A stretch of DNA of 64,000 nucleotides. It comes from Embleya scabrispora DSM 41855 (lineage in GTDB: Bacteria > Actinomycetota > Actinomycetes > Streptomycetales > Streptomycetaceae). The position numbers and the translations under genes are program-made. The notes beneath the pieces were generated by a model. The model searched no databases. It was not told the origin of the DNA and saw nothing but the letters and a program-made list of their open reading frames with translations. Below are positions 48,187 through 59,141 of the stretch, piece after piece (positions within the stretch are counted from its first letter, which is position 1; every line of letters begins with the position of its first letter). The stretch lies in the NCBI RefSeq assembly GCF_000372745.1, contig NZ_KB889675.1:348587-412586 (forward strand). Direction: 5' to 3'.

Positions 48187-51100
48187 TCACCGTCGATCGG
48201 GCAGTGGGTGTGACGCGGGCCGTGCGCCGGGCGGGTGCCGGGCCGGTCGCCGTCCATCGGGGCAGCACCCGCATGGGGCGGCGTGCGACGCAGGCGGTGC
48301 GCTATACGCGGCCGGTCGACGCGGGGCGGCCACCGGCGATGTGGATGGGACCCGCGCAACGCGGATGCGGCGCAAGCCGTGCGCTGCGCGCGGGTGGGCG
48401 ATGGCGAGTGGGCGTCGTCGATCGGGGCGAGATCTGCGGGAGCGATGGCCGGGCGCGGTGCGGGTACCGGCGGGTGGGCGTGGTCGTGCCGGGGCAGGGG
48501 CGAGGGCCTGCGCGGCTGCGGGGGTGTACGCGGGTGGGCGGTCGGCGCGGGTGGGGTTGTCGGGGCCACGGGCCACCGCGTTCAGGTGGGTCGCGGTGCC
48601 GGTCACCGCGATCGGACCGTCGGTGTCGGTACGCAGGAGGCGGGCGCCGGTGGCCGCGACCAGGGCGCGGGCGGAGGGGGACGGATGGCCGTACGGGTTG
48701 CCCTTGCCCACCGATACGAGCGCGAGGCGCGGGCGCAACCCGAGCACGAGGCCGGGGTCCTGGCGAGCCGAGCCGTGATGAGCGACCTTGAGCACATCCA
48801 CCCGGAGCCCGGCCAGCCGCGCCCGCAACGCCTCCTGCGCCTCGGTCTCGGCATCCCCCGTGAGCAACATCCGAACGCCGTGCCGCTCCGCGAGCATCAC
48901 GAGACTCGCGTTGTTGGCCACCGACCCACCCACCGCACTCCCCACCGGGAGACTCCCCGTCGCCGCCCACTCCCGTGCATCGCCCCCGCCCCGGGCACTG
49001 CCGGTATCGATGTCACCCACCCGGGTGGTCGGGACATCCCGTGGCGAGGTGGTGGCGGTCGGGGTGCCTGCGGGGTGTGGGGCGTTGGGTCGAGTCGGGG
49101 TGGGGAGTTCGGGTGGGGGTGCGGGGCGGGGGCGGGTGGTGTTGGGGAGTGGGGTGAGGGTTTGCCAGGTCAGGGCGGCCCGGGTGCGGAGTTCGCCGTC
49201 GGTGGGAGTGGACAACGGGATGCCGGCGGCAGCGGCCCAGCGGCGGACCCGGGTGACCTCGGCCATCGGTTCGAGGACCGAGGTGCCCTGGATCAGGCCG
49301 ACCGCGCGACCGCGCAACGCGCCCGGGAGGCCCTCGACATGATCGGCGTGGAAGTGGCTGAGCAGAATCAGCGGCAGGCGACGGATCCCGAGGTCGCGCA
49401 GGCAACGGTCGACCGCGTGCGGGTCGGGACCGGCGTCGACCAGGACACCGGTGCCGGCACCCGCGTTGAGCACGATGGCATCGCCCTGGCCGACGTCGCA
49501 CATCACCAGGTGCCAGTCCGGGGGCGGCCAGCCGGTCAGCGGGCGGATCACGACCGGCGGGCGCAGCAGGAGCACCACCGCGAGGGTCGCGAGCAACGCG
49601 GCGGTCAGGGCGCGCGGCCATCCGGGTCGGGTGGACCGCGGACGGCGGAGTACGCGCAGGGTCGGCACGGCCGCGACGGTGATCGCCGCGAGCGCCACGC
49701 CGCCGAAGAGGCCGGTCGGCCAGGTGACGGCCGCGCCGGGCAGCGCGGCGCCGGTGTGAGCCACGGCCACGATCCACCGAATCGGCCAGGAGCCCAGCCA
49801 CGCCGCAAGCTGCGCGAGTGGCAGGCATACGGGCGCGAGCACGAGGGCGACGAAGCCGAGGATCGTGGCCGGCGCAACCGCGAACTCGGCGAGCAGGTTG
49901 CACGGTACGGCCATCAGAGCGACCCGGCCCGCGAAGGTCACCACGAGCGGTCCGCACACGGCCTGCGCGGCCAGTGGCACGGCGACCACGACCGCGGCCC
50001 ACTTCGGCCAACCTCGGGCGCACAGCCGCGCCGCCCAGTGCGGCGCGAGCAACAGCAGCGCACCCGTGGCCAGGACGGACAACGCGAATCCGTACGAGCG
50101 GGCCAGGGTCGGGTCGAACAGCACCAGGCCCAGCACCGCGACGGCCAGCGCGGGAAGGCCGCGCCGGGTCCGGCCGGTGTACAGCGCGACCACGGTGACC
50201 AGGCCCATCGCCGCGGCGCGCAGCACGCTCGGTTCGGGCCGGGCCACGACCACGAAGCACGCCACGGCCACCGCGCCCGTGATCGGTAGCGCGCGGCCCC
50301 GCAGACCACCGCGGCGAAGTACCAGGAGGACGAAGCCCAGCAGGATCGTGACGTTGGTGCCGCTTACCGCCGTCAGGTGGGTGAGTTCGGTGGTCCGGAA
50401 GTCGGCTTCCAGGTCGGCGGGAAGCATGCTGGTATCGCCGACGACCAGCCCCGGAAGCAGGCCGCGGGCGGCGGGCGGCAGGTCCGCGCACGCTGCGCGG
50501 AGGCGGGCCCGGAGCCGGCCCGCAAAGCGCTGGTGGGCCGCGGGAGCGCCGATTCGCTGCGGAGCGGATCGCACCAGGAACAGGGCCTGCCCATCTCGGC
50601 CCGGAACAAGACGGCCATGGGCGCGGACATGCGTACTCGGCAACAGACCAAGCCAGGAGCCGGCCTCGGGACCGCTGACCAGAACGGTGACGGGGGTACG
50701 AACTCGCGTACCGCTCGGGCTGCTTCGGCCGTCGAAGCCGCTCGGACCACCAGGACCGCCCGGGCCGCTCGAACCGCCGATGTCGCTCGTGCCGCCTGGG
50801 CTGCGGGGGTTGGGGCGGGTGGAGTGGGGCGGGGTGGCCTTGGTTGATGGGTTGGGGGCGGTGCTCAGGTGGTTGATGCGCGCGGTGAAAATCGTGGGTG
50901 GTTGGCCGAGTTCGCTGCCTCGGACGCGGGTGCCCGGGCGTTCCGGGTCGGTGCGTACGGTCAGGTCGACGGTGGCCTCGGTGCGATGGCGGGCCGCGGC
51001 GGCGACGGGGCCGGCGTGGTCTGCGGCGGTGCGTAGGCCGGCTACCAGGCCGCCGGCCGCGAGGCAGACGAGGACGACGGCAAGGGTCGCCCGGCGACGG

Positions 51101-51285
51101 ATGGTGGGCACACGTGTGAGTGCGGCGGCGCCGAAGACTGCGCATGCGCTCGTGATCGCGGTGACCCAGAGGGGAACCAGGGGCGCGGCCCATGCCGCCG
51201 CCCAGGTCGCGCTCGCGCCGGGAATCAGGCGGGCATCCGCCGGACGCTCGCGCCGGCCGGTGGGAGTCGGACGACTATGGACCAT
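48187..51285 (-). CDS. comEC: ComEC/Rec2 competence membrane protein with MBL domain and long C-terminal tail
   Basis: 1032 aa. N-terminal membrane segments and an OB-like loop, the competence domain with DLPPAARGLLPGLVVGD and LTAVSGTNVTILLG, about ten helices, and a C-terminal metallo-beta-lactamase domain (LSHFHADHVEGLPG, LLTGDAETEAQEAL, VLKVAHHGS). In transforming bacteria ComEC forms the DNA channel. Two regions look unusual: an inserted Pro/Thr-rich stretch between MBL motifs, and about 140 residues of Pro/Arg/Ala-rich tail after the normal end (around RLLRTDTDGPIAVTG). The tail coincides with degenerate DNA repeats and may reflect a lost stop codon. Start at 51285 (MVHSRPTPTG) is likely; 51435 is possible. 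Confidence 0.85.
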   Translation of the reverse strand: MVHSRPTPTGRRERPADARLIPGASATWAAAWAAPLVPLWVTAITSACAVFGAAALTRVPTIRRRATLAVVLVCLAAGGLVAGLRTAADHAGPVAAAARHRTEATVDLTVRTDPERPGTRVRGSELGQPPTIFTARINHLSTAPNPSTKATPPHSTRPNPRSPGGTSDIGGSSGPGGPGGPSGFDGRSSPSGTRVRTPVTVLVSGPEAGSWLGLLPSTHVRAHGRLVPGRDGQALFLVRSAPQRIGAPAAHQRFAGRLRARLRAACADLPPAARGLLPGLVVGDTSMLPADLEADFRTTELTHLTAVSGTNVTILLGFVLLVLRRGGLRGRALPITGAVAVACFVVVARPEPSVLRAAAMGLVTVVALYTGRTRRGLPALAVAVLGLVLFDPTLARSYGFALSVLATGALLLLAPHWAARLCARGWPKWAAVVVAVPLAAQAVCGPLVVTFAGRVALMAVPCNLLAEFAVAPATILGFVALVLAPVCLPLAQLAAWLGSWPIRWIVAVAHTGAALPGAAVTWPTGLFGGVALAAITVAAVPTLRVLRRPRSTRPGWPRALTAALLATLAVVLLLRPPVVIRPLTGWPPPDWHLVMCDVGQGDAIVLNAGAGTGVLVDAGPDPHAVDRCLRDLGIRRLPLILLSHFHADHVEGLPGALRGRAVGLIQGTSVLEPMAEVTRVRRWAAAAGIPLSTPTDGELRTRAALTWQTLTPLPNTTRPRPAPPPELPTPTRPNAPHPAGTPTATTSPRDVPTTRVGDIDTGSARGGGDAREWAATGSLPVGSAVGGSVANNASLVMLAERHGVRMLLTGDAETEAQEALRARLAGLRVDVLKVAHHGSARQDPGLVLGLRPRLALVSVGKGNPYGHPSPSARALVAATGARLLRTDTDGPIAVTGTATHLNAVARGPDNPTRADRPPAYTPAAAQALAPAPARPRPPAGTRTAPGHRSRRSRPDRRRPLAIAHPRAAHGLRRIRVARVPSTSPVAAPRRPAAYSAPPASHAAPCGCCPDGRRPARHPPGARPASHPLPDRR

Positions 51286-51648
51286 GAGGCGCAGCCGCGT
51301 CCTGGCCGGGCCGGGAGCGTTCGCCCCCACACCCCCCGTTGCGTTTCGACACGGCGGGCAGGGCTTCACCGACGCGGACGGGGCCCGGCCGGACCCACAT
51401 CCCACCATCGGGCCCAGTCGGACATCGCAACGCACCGACGGCGTGTCCCTGGTCCGCGTGCCCTACGGCGGCGGCAGCGCGGTGGTCCACCGGCCGCTCG
51501 CCGACGCGCTGCCGGACACAGACGACCTGTCGTCGGTGGCAATCCCTGGCCACGACGTGGGCGTCACCCGGGAGCAACCGCGCTTCGCAGCCGTCGCGGT
51601 GCGCTGTCGGGTGGACGGGCGGGCCGCCCGTGCCTGCGAGCGGAACGC
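51286..51648. other. Gap between comEC and comEA
   Basis: 363 bases. On the minus strand no convincing gene is seen. On the plus strand it holds the thioesterase-like remnant described separately. Confidence 0.4.
51440..51610 (+). pseudogene. Remnant of a type II thioesterase-like gene (N-terminal fragment)
   Basis: A plus-strand reading frame in the comEC-comEA gap encodes SLVRVPYGGGSAVVHRPLAD, then ALPDTDDLSSVAIPGHDVGV. This closely resembles the start of type II (editing) thioesterases of polyketide and peptide synthesis, which have a PHAGGSA-type oxyanion segment, PLAxALP and a PGRD/PGHD turn. The similarity fades after about 55 residues. The nucleophile motif GxSxG and catalytic His are absent, and no start codon context is evident. 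I read it as a decayed fragment rather than a working gene. Confidence 0.45.
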
Positions 51649-52683
<1,035 letters not shown>

Positions 52684-52904
52684 GCGTCGAAGTTAGGTCG
52701 CCCCGCTCACCCGTCCCCGCTCACCGGATCCGCCTGTGCACAACCCGCAGGCTGTGGAAACCGAACCCACCCACGTGGGTGACCCAGCGCCCCGACCCCG
52801 ACGCCGGCCTCGCCAACTCCACAGGGTGGGGTGAGCGTGGGACTCCGGCTCGGACTGGGGTGAGGTTGGGCGGCAGCGACTGGGTCGAGGCCGGGCCCGG
52901 TCGC

Positions 52905-52971
52905 GGTTGGGCCGCGGCTGAGGTTGGGCCGCGGCTCGAACCGGGGCTCCGTCGGGTTGCGGTTGGGCCGC
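52905..52971. repeat. Short direct repeats between comEA and degV
   Basis: GGTTGGGCCGCGGCT occurs at 52905 and 52922, with a partial copy at 52961. They lie in the 380-base gap 52684-53063, in which I see no gene. Confidence 0.5.
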
Positions 52972-53063
52972 TGCGGCCGGCGCTCGTGCGGGGTTCAGGT
53001 CGAGCCGCTGCAGCTGGGGCCGGCCCGGCCCGGCCCGCCCGCCCGCCCCGGTCCAGGCACCCC

Positions 53064-53918
53064 TCACCGAGGCGAAACCACCACCGCCAACAGCCCCGGC
53101 CCCGCATGCGCCCCGATCACCGCGCCCACCTCGCTCACGTACAGTTCCCCCAGCCCGGTCAACCGCTCCCGCAACCGCCCGGCCAGCGCCTCCGCGCGCT
53201 CCGGACTGGCCAGGTGATGCACCGCGACGTCGACCGGCCCGGCCCCCGCCCGCTCCACCGCCAACTCCTCCAGTCGGCTGATCGCGCGCGTCGCCGTGCG
53301 GACCTTCTCCAGCGGCCCGATCAACCCGTCGCTCACATGCAACAGCGGCTTGACCGCCAGCGCCGTACCCATGAATGCCGTCGCCGCCCCGATCCGCCCG
53401 CCCCGGCGCAGGTATTCCAGCGTGTCCACGTAGAACAGCGCCGACGTGGTCTGCGCGCGCTTCTCCGCCGCGATCGCCGCCTCCTCCAGGGACGCGCCGT
53501 CGGCCGCCGCCTCCGCCGCGGCCAGCACGGAGAAGCCCATCCCCATGCCCAGCGTGCGCGAGTCCACCACACGCACCGGCACGTCGGCGTCCCGTGCCGC
53601 GAGCAGCGCGGCCTCGTACGTGCCGGAGAGCTCGCCCGAGAGGTGGATCGAGACGATGCTTGTCGCGCCCTTCTCGGCGAGTTCGCGATAGACCTCCGCG
53701 AACGTCTCCGGCGCCGGGCGCGACGTGGTCACGACCCGACGCCCGCGCAGCGCGTCGGTGAGTTGGGCCGGCGTGGCCTCGATGCCGTCGTCCAGCGGCC
53801 GTCCGCGCAGGACGACCTTGAGCGGGACCACCACGAGGCGGTGCCGCTCCACGAGCTCCTCGGGCAGGTAGGCCGTGGAGTCCGTGACCACGGCGAGATC
53901 GGTCGGCATCGTCGGCAT
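53064..53918 (-). CDS. DegV family fatty-acid-binding protein
   Basis: 284 aa. It begins VVTDSTAYLPEEL and has the DegV signatures TSRPAPETFAEVY, SIVSIHLSGELSGTYEAA, VVDSRTLGMGMGF and YLRRGGRIGAA. DegV proteins bind a long-chain fatty acid; in Gram-positives some (FakB) present exogenous fatty acids to the kinase FakA. No kinase gene is nearby. ATG at 53918; an in-frame Met three codons on is an alternative. Confidence 0.9.
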   Translation of the reverse strand: MPTMPTDLAVVTDSTAYLPEELVERHRLVVVPLKVVLRGRPLDDGIEATPAQLTDALRGRRVVTTSRPAPETFAEVYRELAEKGATSIVSIHLSGELSGTYEAALLAARDADVPVRVVDSRTLGMGMGFSVLAAAEAAADGASLEEAAIAAEKRAQTTSALFYVDTLEYLRRGGRIGAATAFMGTALAVKPLLHVSDGLIGPLEKVRTATRAISRLEELAVERAGAGPVDVAVHHLASPERAEALAGRLRERLTGLGELYVSEVGAVIGAHAGPGLLAVVVSPR

Positions 53919-54164
53919 GAGCGGGCAACCACCCGGATGTGAGACGACAGGGGGGCGGGGTCGGTGTCTCGACTACCCCGTGTCGGGTCGCTGAGTCGAG
54001 GCACCACAATCAGTATTCGGTCACCATGCCACGCCCCGACGCGCGGGTGACGCGCGTCGTGGTGCGGCCGGCGCGTCCCGTCGTCGGGGCCCGCCGCCGG
54101 CGGCTGCCGCGTGCCCCGCCCGGTGACGTTCACCCCGTCGGGGCGAACATGGCCGGGCGCGGCA

Positions 54165-54797
54165 CTAGGTCAGCCGCTTGCTCTCGGATCGGCTCTCGTC
54201 AGCGTGTGCGCGCAGGGCCGCGGCCTCGCGCTCGACGTCCGTGCCGAGCCGGTCCAACTCGTCTTCGCCCAAGTGACGTTCGCGGTCCTGGACGGCCCAC
54301 CGCAGCGAGGCCGCAGCGTGCTCGATGCGGTCCGCGCGCTCCTTGAGGCCGGGCAACTCGCGGGTGACCCGGTCCCGATCGGGCTCGCGCTCGACCAGCT
54401 TGAGGTCGGTGTCCAGCGCCTTGGCGAACTCGTCCAACCGGCGCAACAGCGCGACCGCGTCGGAGAGCTGCGCGTCGTGCGCGTAGCCCGCCTCCAGCAC
54501 CCGCCGGGTCTGGTCCAGCGAGCGCCGCACCGACCCGCGCATGCGCGCCGCCTCGGCCGCGCCACCGGTCAGGGTGTACGCCCGGGCCCTCGACGTGGCG
54601 TCCTCCACGAGGCCGCGGACCCGAGGGGCGTGCCGGTCGATCCGGCGGCGCACCGCCCTCCGCATCATCGTGATCAGGCCCACCACGACGCCCACGAGCA
54701 CAAGACACGCGAGCGCACCGGCGCCCAGCACGACGCCGAAGGTCTCGGCGCCATCGGCCAACGAGTCGGTGGTCGCGGGAACGTCGGCGAGGGCCAC
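54165..54797 (-). CDS. Membrane-anchored coiled-coil protein, unknown function
   Basis: 210 aa. One membrane segment at about residues 20-42 (GVVLGAGALACLVLVGVVVGLI) followed by a long charged, mostly helical cytosolic domain (RRAVRRRIDRHAPRVRGLVEDATSRAR, then Asp/Glu/Arg-rich heptads to the end). I do not recognise a domain; similar proteins sit beside leuS in streptomycetes. No catalytic motif seen. GGAG-like sequence (AGGAGACG) 5-10 bases before the ATG supports the start. Confidence 0.7.
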   Translation of the reverse strand: MALADVPATTDSLADGAETFGVVLGAGALACLVLVGVVVGLITMMRRAVRRRIDRHAPRVRGLVEDATSRARAYTLTGGAAEAARMRGSVRRSLDQTRRVLEAGYAHDAQLSDAVALLRRLDEFAKALDTDLKLVEREPDRDRVTRELPGLKERADRIEHAAASLRWAVQDRERHLGEDELDRLGTDVEREAAALRAHADESRSESKRLT

Positions 54798-55056
54798 GAG
54801 GCGTCTCCTGCCTGGTCGGGGCCGGAAGGTGTCCCCTCACACTAACGCCGCCGAACGGCTCCGATACCCACGCGGCGGAAAACACCGCGTTCGGGACCGA
54901 TCGTCACCGACCGGAAACCGTCCGGACACGGGCCGGAAATCGCCCACCGCGCAAGGCCGGCCGCCCTCCGCGCAAGGCCGCCGCCCACCGCGCGAACCCA
55001 CCGCCCGCGCAGGGTCGGCCGCCCATCCGGCGAGCGGCCGACCCACACCGACCGGC

Positions 55057-57957
55057 CTACGCCGGAACGATGTTCACCAGCTTCGGCGGCTTGACGATCG
55101 TCATCCGCACACCGGCCCCGTCCAGCGCGGCCAGCACCGTCGGATCGGCCAGCGCCAGTGCCTTCAGCTCGTCCTCGCCGATGCTCGGCGGCACCTCCAG
55201 GCGAGCCCGCACCTTGCCCTTGATCTGCACGACACACGTGACGGTGTCCTCGACCAGGTAGGCCGGGTCCGCCTGCGGGAACGCCTCGTAGGTGACCGTG
55301 TCACCGTGCCCCAGCCGGGACCACAGCTCCTCGGCCACGTGCGGCACCAGCGGCGCGACCATCAGGACCAGCTTCTCGGCGATCTCGCGCGGCACGGCCG
55401 GCAGCTTGACCAGCGCGTTGTTCAGCTCGATCGCCTTGGCGATGGCGGTGTTGAAGCGCAGCGCGTCCATGTCCCGCCGCATGCCGTCGATCGCCTTGTG
55501 GGTGGCCCGCAGCGTGGCCTCGTCGGCCGGCTCGTCGACCACGGTCGGCGCGCCGGTCCGCTCGTCCACGATGTTGCGCCACAGCCGCTGCAGGAAGCGG
55601 TACGAGCCGATCACCGCGCGGGTGTCCCACGGCCGGGAGATCTCCAGCGGGCCCATCGACATCTCGTACAGGCGCAGCGTGTCCGCGCCGTACTCCTCGG
55701 CCATCTGGTCGGGCGTCACCGAGTTCTTCAGCGACTTGCCCATCTTCCCGTACTCGCGGCTGACCGCCTGCTCGCCCAGGAAGAACTTCCCGTCCCGCTC
55801 CTCGACCTCGCTCGCCTCGACGTAGACACCGCGCTCGTCCTTGTAGGCGAACGCCTGGATGTAGCCCTGGTTGAACAGCTTGTGGAACGGCTCACACGAG
55901 GACACGTGGCCCAGGTCGAACAGCACCTTGTGCCAAAAGCGCGAGTACAGCAGGTGCAGCACCGCGTGCTCGACGCCGCCGACGTACAGGTCCACGCCGC
56001 CGGTGTGGCCCTCGTGCTTCGGCCCCATCCAGTACTTCTCGACCTCGGGGTCGACCAGCACCTCGCTGTTGGTCGGGTCCAGGTAGCGCAGCTCGTACCA
56101 GCACGAACCCGCCCAGTTGGGCATGGTGTTGGTCTCGCGGCGGTACTGCCGGGGCCCGTCGCCCAGGTCCAGCGTGACGTTCACCCAGTCCGCGTTGCGC
56201 GACAGCGGCGTCTCGGGCTTGGTGTCCGCGTCGTCCGGGTCGAAGGTGCGCGGGCGGTAGTCGTCGATCTCGGGCAGTTCGACCGGCAGCATCGAGTCCG
56301 GCAGCGCGTGCGCGACGCCGTCCTCGTCGAACACGATCGGGAACGGCTCGCCCCAGTAACGCTGGCGGGAGAACAGCCAGTCGCGCAGCTTGAAGTTGAT
56401 CGTGCCCTCGCCGATGCCGCGTTCGGCCAGCCACTCGGTGATCGCCTTCTTGGCGTCGACCACACCCAGGCCGTCCAGCACGATGCCCTCGCCGGAGCTG
56501 TTCACCAGCTTCGCGTCGTAGGACACGAACGCGTCGGCCCAGTCGGTGGTGTCGCCGATCGAGCGGTCGTCGGTGGGCTGCACCACGCAGCGGATCGGCA
56601 GTTCGAAGGCACGCGCGAACTCGAAGTCGCGGTGGTCGTGCGCGGGCACCGCCATGATCGCGCCGGTGCCGTAGCCCATCAGCACGTAGTCGGCGACGAA
56701 GACCGGCACCCGCTCGCCGTTGACCGGGTTGGTCGCGTAGGCGCCGGTGAAGACGCCGGTCTTGTCCTTGCCCTCGCTCTGCCGCTCGACGTCGCTCTTG
56801 GACCCGGCGAATCGGCGGTACGCCGCGACCGCCTCGGCCGGTGTGGCCGCGCCGCCCGTCCACACCGCCGGAATGCCCTCCGGCCAGGCGTCCGCGACGA
56901 TGGCGTCGACCAGTTCGTGCTCGGGCGCCAGCACCATGTAGGTGGCGCCGAACAGCGTGTCGGGCCGGGTGGTGAACACCTCGATCGGCGCGGCGTCGGT
57001 GGCGAAGGAGACCTTGGCGCCCTCGGATCGGCCGATCCAGTTGCGCTGCATGATCTTGATCGGCTCGGGCCAGTCCAGCTTGTCCAGGTCGCCCAGCAGG
57101 CGGTCGGAGTACGCGGTGATCCGCATCATCCACTGCCGCAGGTTCGCCTTGAACACGGGGAAGTTGCCGCGCTCGCTGCGGCCGTCGGCGGTGACCTCCT
57201 CGTTGGCCAGCACGGTGCCCAGGCCCGGCGCCCAGTTGACCGGGGCCTGCGATACGTACGCCAGGCGGTACTCGTCCAGCACGGCCGAGCGCTCGGTGCC
57301 GGTCAGGTCGGCCCACGCGCGCCCGTCCGGAGTGGCCCGGTCGCCCTTCTCGAACTGCTCGACCAGTTCGGTGATCGGGCGGGCGCGACCGATGCCGCCG
57401 TCCGCGCCGGGTGCCTCGGGGTCGTACCAGGAGTTGAAGATCTGCAGGAAGATCCACTGCGTCCAGCGGTAGTACGCCGGGTCGGTGGTGGCCACCGACC
57501 GGCGCTGGTCGTGGCCCAGGCCCAGCCGACGCAGTTGGCGGCGCATGTTGGCGATGTTCGCCTCGGTGGTCACCCGCGGATGCGTGCCGGTCTGGACCGC
57601 GTACTGCTCGGCGGGCAGGCCGAACGCGTCGTAGCCCAGGGTGTGCAGCACGTTGTGGCCGGTCATGCGCTTGAACCGGGCGTATACGTCGGTCGCGATG
57701 AAGCCCAGCGGGTGTCCGACATGCAGACCCACACCCGAGGGGTAGGGGAACATGTCCATCACCATCATCTTGGGCCGCCCGGCGACCTTGTCCGGCTCGG
57801 CCAGCGGACCGGCCGGGTTCGGCGCCTCGAACGTGCCGTCGGTCTCCCAACGGTCCTGCCACCGCGCCTCGATGTCGCCGGCCAGGACGGCGTTGTAGCG
57901 GTAGGGCTCGGTCGGGGCATCGGTGTTGCCGGCAGGACCCTGCGTCATCTCGGTCAT
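55057..57957 (-). CDS. leuS: Leucyl-tRNA synthetase
   Basis: 966-aa class I aminoacyl-tRNA synthetase. HIGH motif appears as HVGHPLG near residue 80 ([20 protein letters not shown]). The editing (CP1) domain contains [12 protein letters not shown]. The KMSKS loop is [10 protein letters not shown]. Full length for actinobacteria. ATG at 57957 is chosen with GAGG just upstream; a TTG three codons earlier is possible. Expression is probably attenuated: a short leucine leader ORF and an intrinsic terminator lie upstream. Confidence 0.95.
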   Translation of the reverse strand: MTEMTQGPAGNTDAPTEPYRYNAVLAGDIEARWQDRWETDGTFEAPNPAGPLAEPDKVAGRPKMMVMDMFPYPSGVGLHVGHPLGFIATDVYARFKRMTGHNVLHTLGYDAFGLPAEQYAVQTGTHPRVTTEANIANMRRQLRRLGLGHDQRRSVATTDPAYYRWTQWIFLQIFNSWYDPEAPGADGGIGRARPITELVEQFEKGDRATPDGRAWADLTGTERSAVLDEYRLAYVSQAPVNWAPGLGTVLANEEVTADGRSERGNFPVFKANLRQWMMRITAYSDRLLGDLDKLDWPEPIKIMQRNWIGRSEGAKVSFATDAAPIEVFTTRPDTLFGATYMVLAPEHELVDAIVADAWPEGIPAVWTGGAATPAEAVAAYRRFAGSKSDVERQSEGKDKTGVFTGAYATNPVNGERVPVFVADYVLMGYGTGAIMAVPAHDHRDFEFARAFELPIRCVVQPTDDRSIGDTTDWADAFVSYDAKLVNSSGEGIVLDGLGVVDAKKAITEWLAERGIGEGTINFKLRDWLFSRQRYWGEPFPIVFDEDGVAHALPDSMLPVELPEIDDYRPRTFDPDDADTKPETPLSRNADWVNVTLDLGDGPRQYRRETNTMPNWAGSCWYELRYLDPTNSEVLVDPEVEKYWMGPKHEGHTGGVDLYVGGVEHAVLHLLYSRFWHKVLFDLGHVSSCEPFHKLFNQGYIQAFAYKDERGVYVEASEVEERDGKFFLGEQAVSREYGKMGKSLKNSVTPDQMAEEYGADTLRLYEMSMGPLEISRPWDTRAVIGSYRFLQRLWRNIVDERTGAPTVVDEPADEATLRATHKAIDGMRRDMDALRFNTAIAKAIELNNALVKLPAVPREIAEKLVLMVAPLVPHVAEELWSRLGHGDTVTYEAFPQADPAYLVEDTVTCVVQIKGKVRARLEVPPSIGEDELKALALADPTVLAALDGAGVRMTIVKPPKLVNIVPA

Positions 57958-58035
57958 CGTCCTCAACCATCGGGGTGTGGGCAGCCTTCGGCTGCTTCCG
58001 GTTTCGTCGCTTGCGCGAAGCGACCGTTTCTGGAA

Positions 58036-58064
58036 ACGAAAAGACCCCTCGCTCAGGAGGGGTC
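58036..58064 (-). terminator. leuS leader attenuator terminator
   Basis: Stem GACCCCTC/GAGGGGTC (8 bp, 58043-58064) with a 6-nt loop. On the minus strand it is followed by TTTTCGTTT. It lies between the leader peptide and leuS, about 80 bases before leuS. Upstream GGGTGGAGG can pair with its CCTCC-containing arm, giving a candidate antiterminator. Confidence 0.8.
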
Positions 58065-58106
58065 GCCGCGCCGAGTCGGGTGGGAGCGGTCCTCCACCCG
58101 GCCTGC

Positions 58107-58142
58107 TCAGCGCGGCCCGGTAAGCAGCAGTACGGCACGCAT
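58107..58142 (-). CDS. Leucine leader peptide upstream of leuS
   Basis: 11-codon [14 protein letters not shown] with three consecutive Leu codons (CTG CTG CTT), 42 bases ahead of the attenuator hairpin. TAACCT lies 6 bases before the ATG, fitting a leaderless start. Codon content plus the following terminator make ribosome-mediated attenuation by charged tRNA-Leu the simplest reading. Confidence 0.75.
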   Translation of the reverse strand: MRAVLLLTGPR

Positions 58143-58255
58143 GGCCTCAGGTTACCGCAGGCGGGTCGAGGTTACTTCAATACGGTCGCGGCTCGGGGGC
58201 GGTCTCCCGGGCGGCGCGAGTCTCACGGTCCGGCAACGCCCCGGGGCCGCGACCG

Positions 58256-58942
58256 TCACAGTCCCGGGGCGGGCCCGGTGGACAGCGACAACACCAGCAG
58301 GATCTGGGCGAGGTGGTAGGCGACCGCGATCAGCACCGGCGCGTACGGCGTCGGGGCGCGGAACCGGTTCCAGCCGACCAGGGTGTCGGAGTAGTAGAAC
58401 AGGAACGCGCCGGCCACCGCGCTAGGTCGACCGGTGGCCGCCGCGGCGACCACCATCAGCGAGACCACGCCGACGTAGAGCAGCACCATGCCGATGTAGG
58501 TGGGCGCGCTCTCGCGCGCGCCGGTGACCAGGCGCACCGCGTAGGCACCCGCCGCGAACAACACGACCACGATGCCGGCGGCGGCCCACAACCAGGACCA
58601 CCCCATGCGTTGGAAGCCCGCGACGTAGCCGATGTGGGCGAGCAGCGAGGCGGCGACCGCACCGGCGAACCAGCGCGGGGCGAGCACGTCGCGCAGCAGC
58701 GACAGCGCGAGCGCGACGCTGAACAGCGCGCGCAGTGCCCCGTCGATGTCGTCGAACGACCAGACGACGACCACGAGGGCACAGATCACCGCGGGTTTCA
58801 GGAGCCGATCGAGCGGGAGACGTTCCCGGGCGACGGCCACCCAGTCGGCGACCGCGAGCAGGCTCGCGAGCACCAGCACGAGTACTGCGGTGAGGGTCAC
58901 GTCCGGCGACACTACTGGCCGGAAACCGGACCATTCGCCCAC
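58256..58942 (-). CDS. YhhN family membrane protein (TMEM86/lysoplasmalogenase type)
   Basis: 228 aa with about eight membrane helices. Family features include LLKPAVICALVVV, the HIGYVAGF segment, GAFLFYYSDTLVGWNRF and YHLAQILLVLS near the C-terminus. Animal relatives hydrolyse lysoplasmalogen; bacterial YhhN substrates are mostly unknown. The GTG at 58942 is used, but a GTG about 10 codons on (VSPDVTL) is equally possible. Confidence 0.8.
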   Translation of the reverse strand: MGEWSGFRPVVSPDVTLTAVLVLVLASLLAVADWVAVARERLPLDRLLKPAVICALVVVVWSFDDIDGALRALFSVALALSLLRDVLAPRWFAGAVAASLLAHIGYVAGFQRMGWSWLWAAAGIVVVLFAAGAYAVRLVTGARESAPTYIGMVLLYVGVVSLMVVAAAATGRPSAVAGAFLFYYSDTLVGWNRFRAPTPYAPVLIAVAYHLAQILLVLSLSTGPAPGL

Positions 58943-59141
58943 TCGTTCGACCCGTCACGCAACCGTGACGGGAAAGACCTCAATCGTGATCACCCGGGGC
59001 CGTCGGAACCGATCCGCGCCCGCTCACGAGTCCGGCAGCGACCGAACACCGCACCCGCCCGAAGCCGGCCGGCCGGCCGTGGCTCGCGGCGGTCGGTATC
59101 GGTCGGCCGGTTGCTTGGTCGGCCGGTCGGTCGGTCGACCC

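Noticed and set aside
47805..48791. Plus-strand frame of 328 codons over the comEC 3' end
   Set aside because: Gly/Arg-rich shadow frame in repeat-bearing DNA without recognisable features.
57967..58142. T-box riboswitch upstream of leuS
   Set aside because: GGGTGGAGGACCGC vaguely resembles the T-box sequence, but there is no Stem I with a specifier loop; the leader peptide plus terminator explains the region better.
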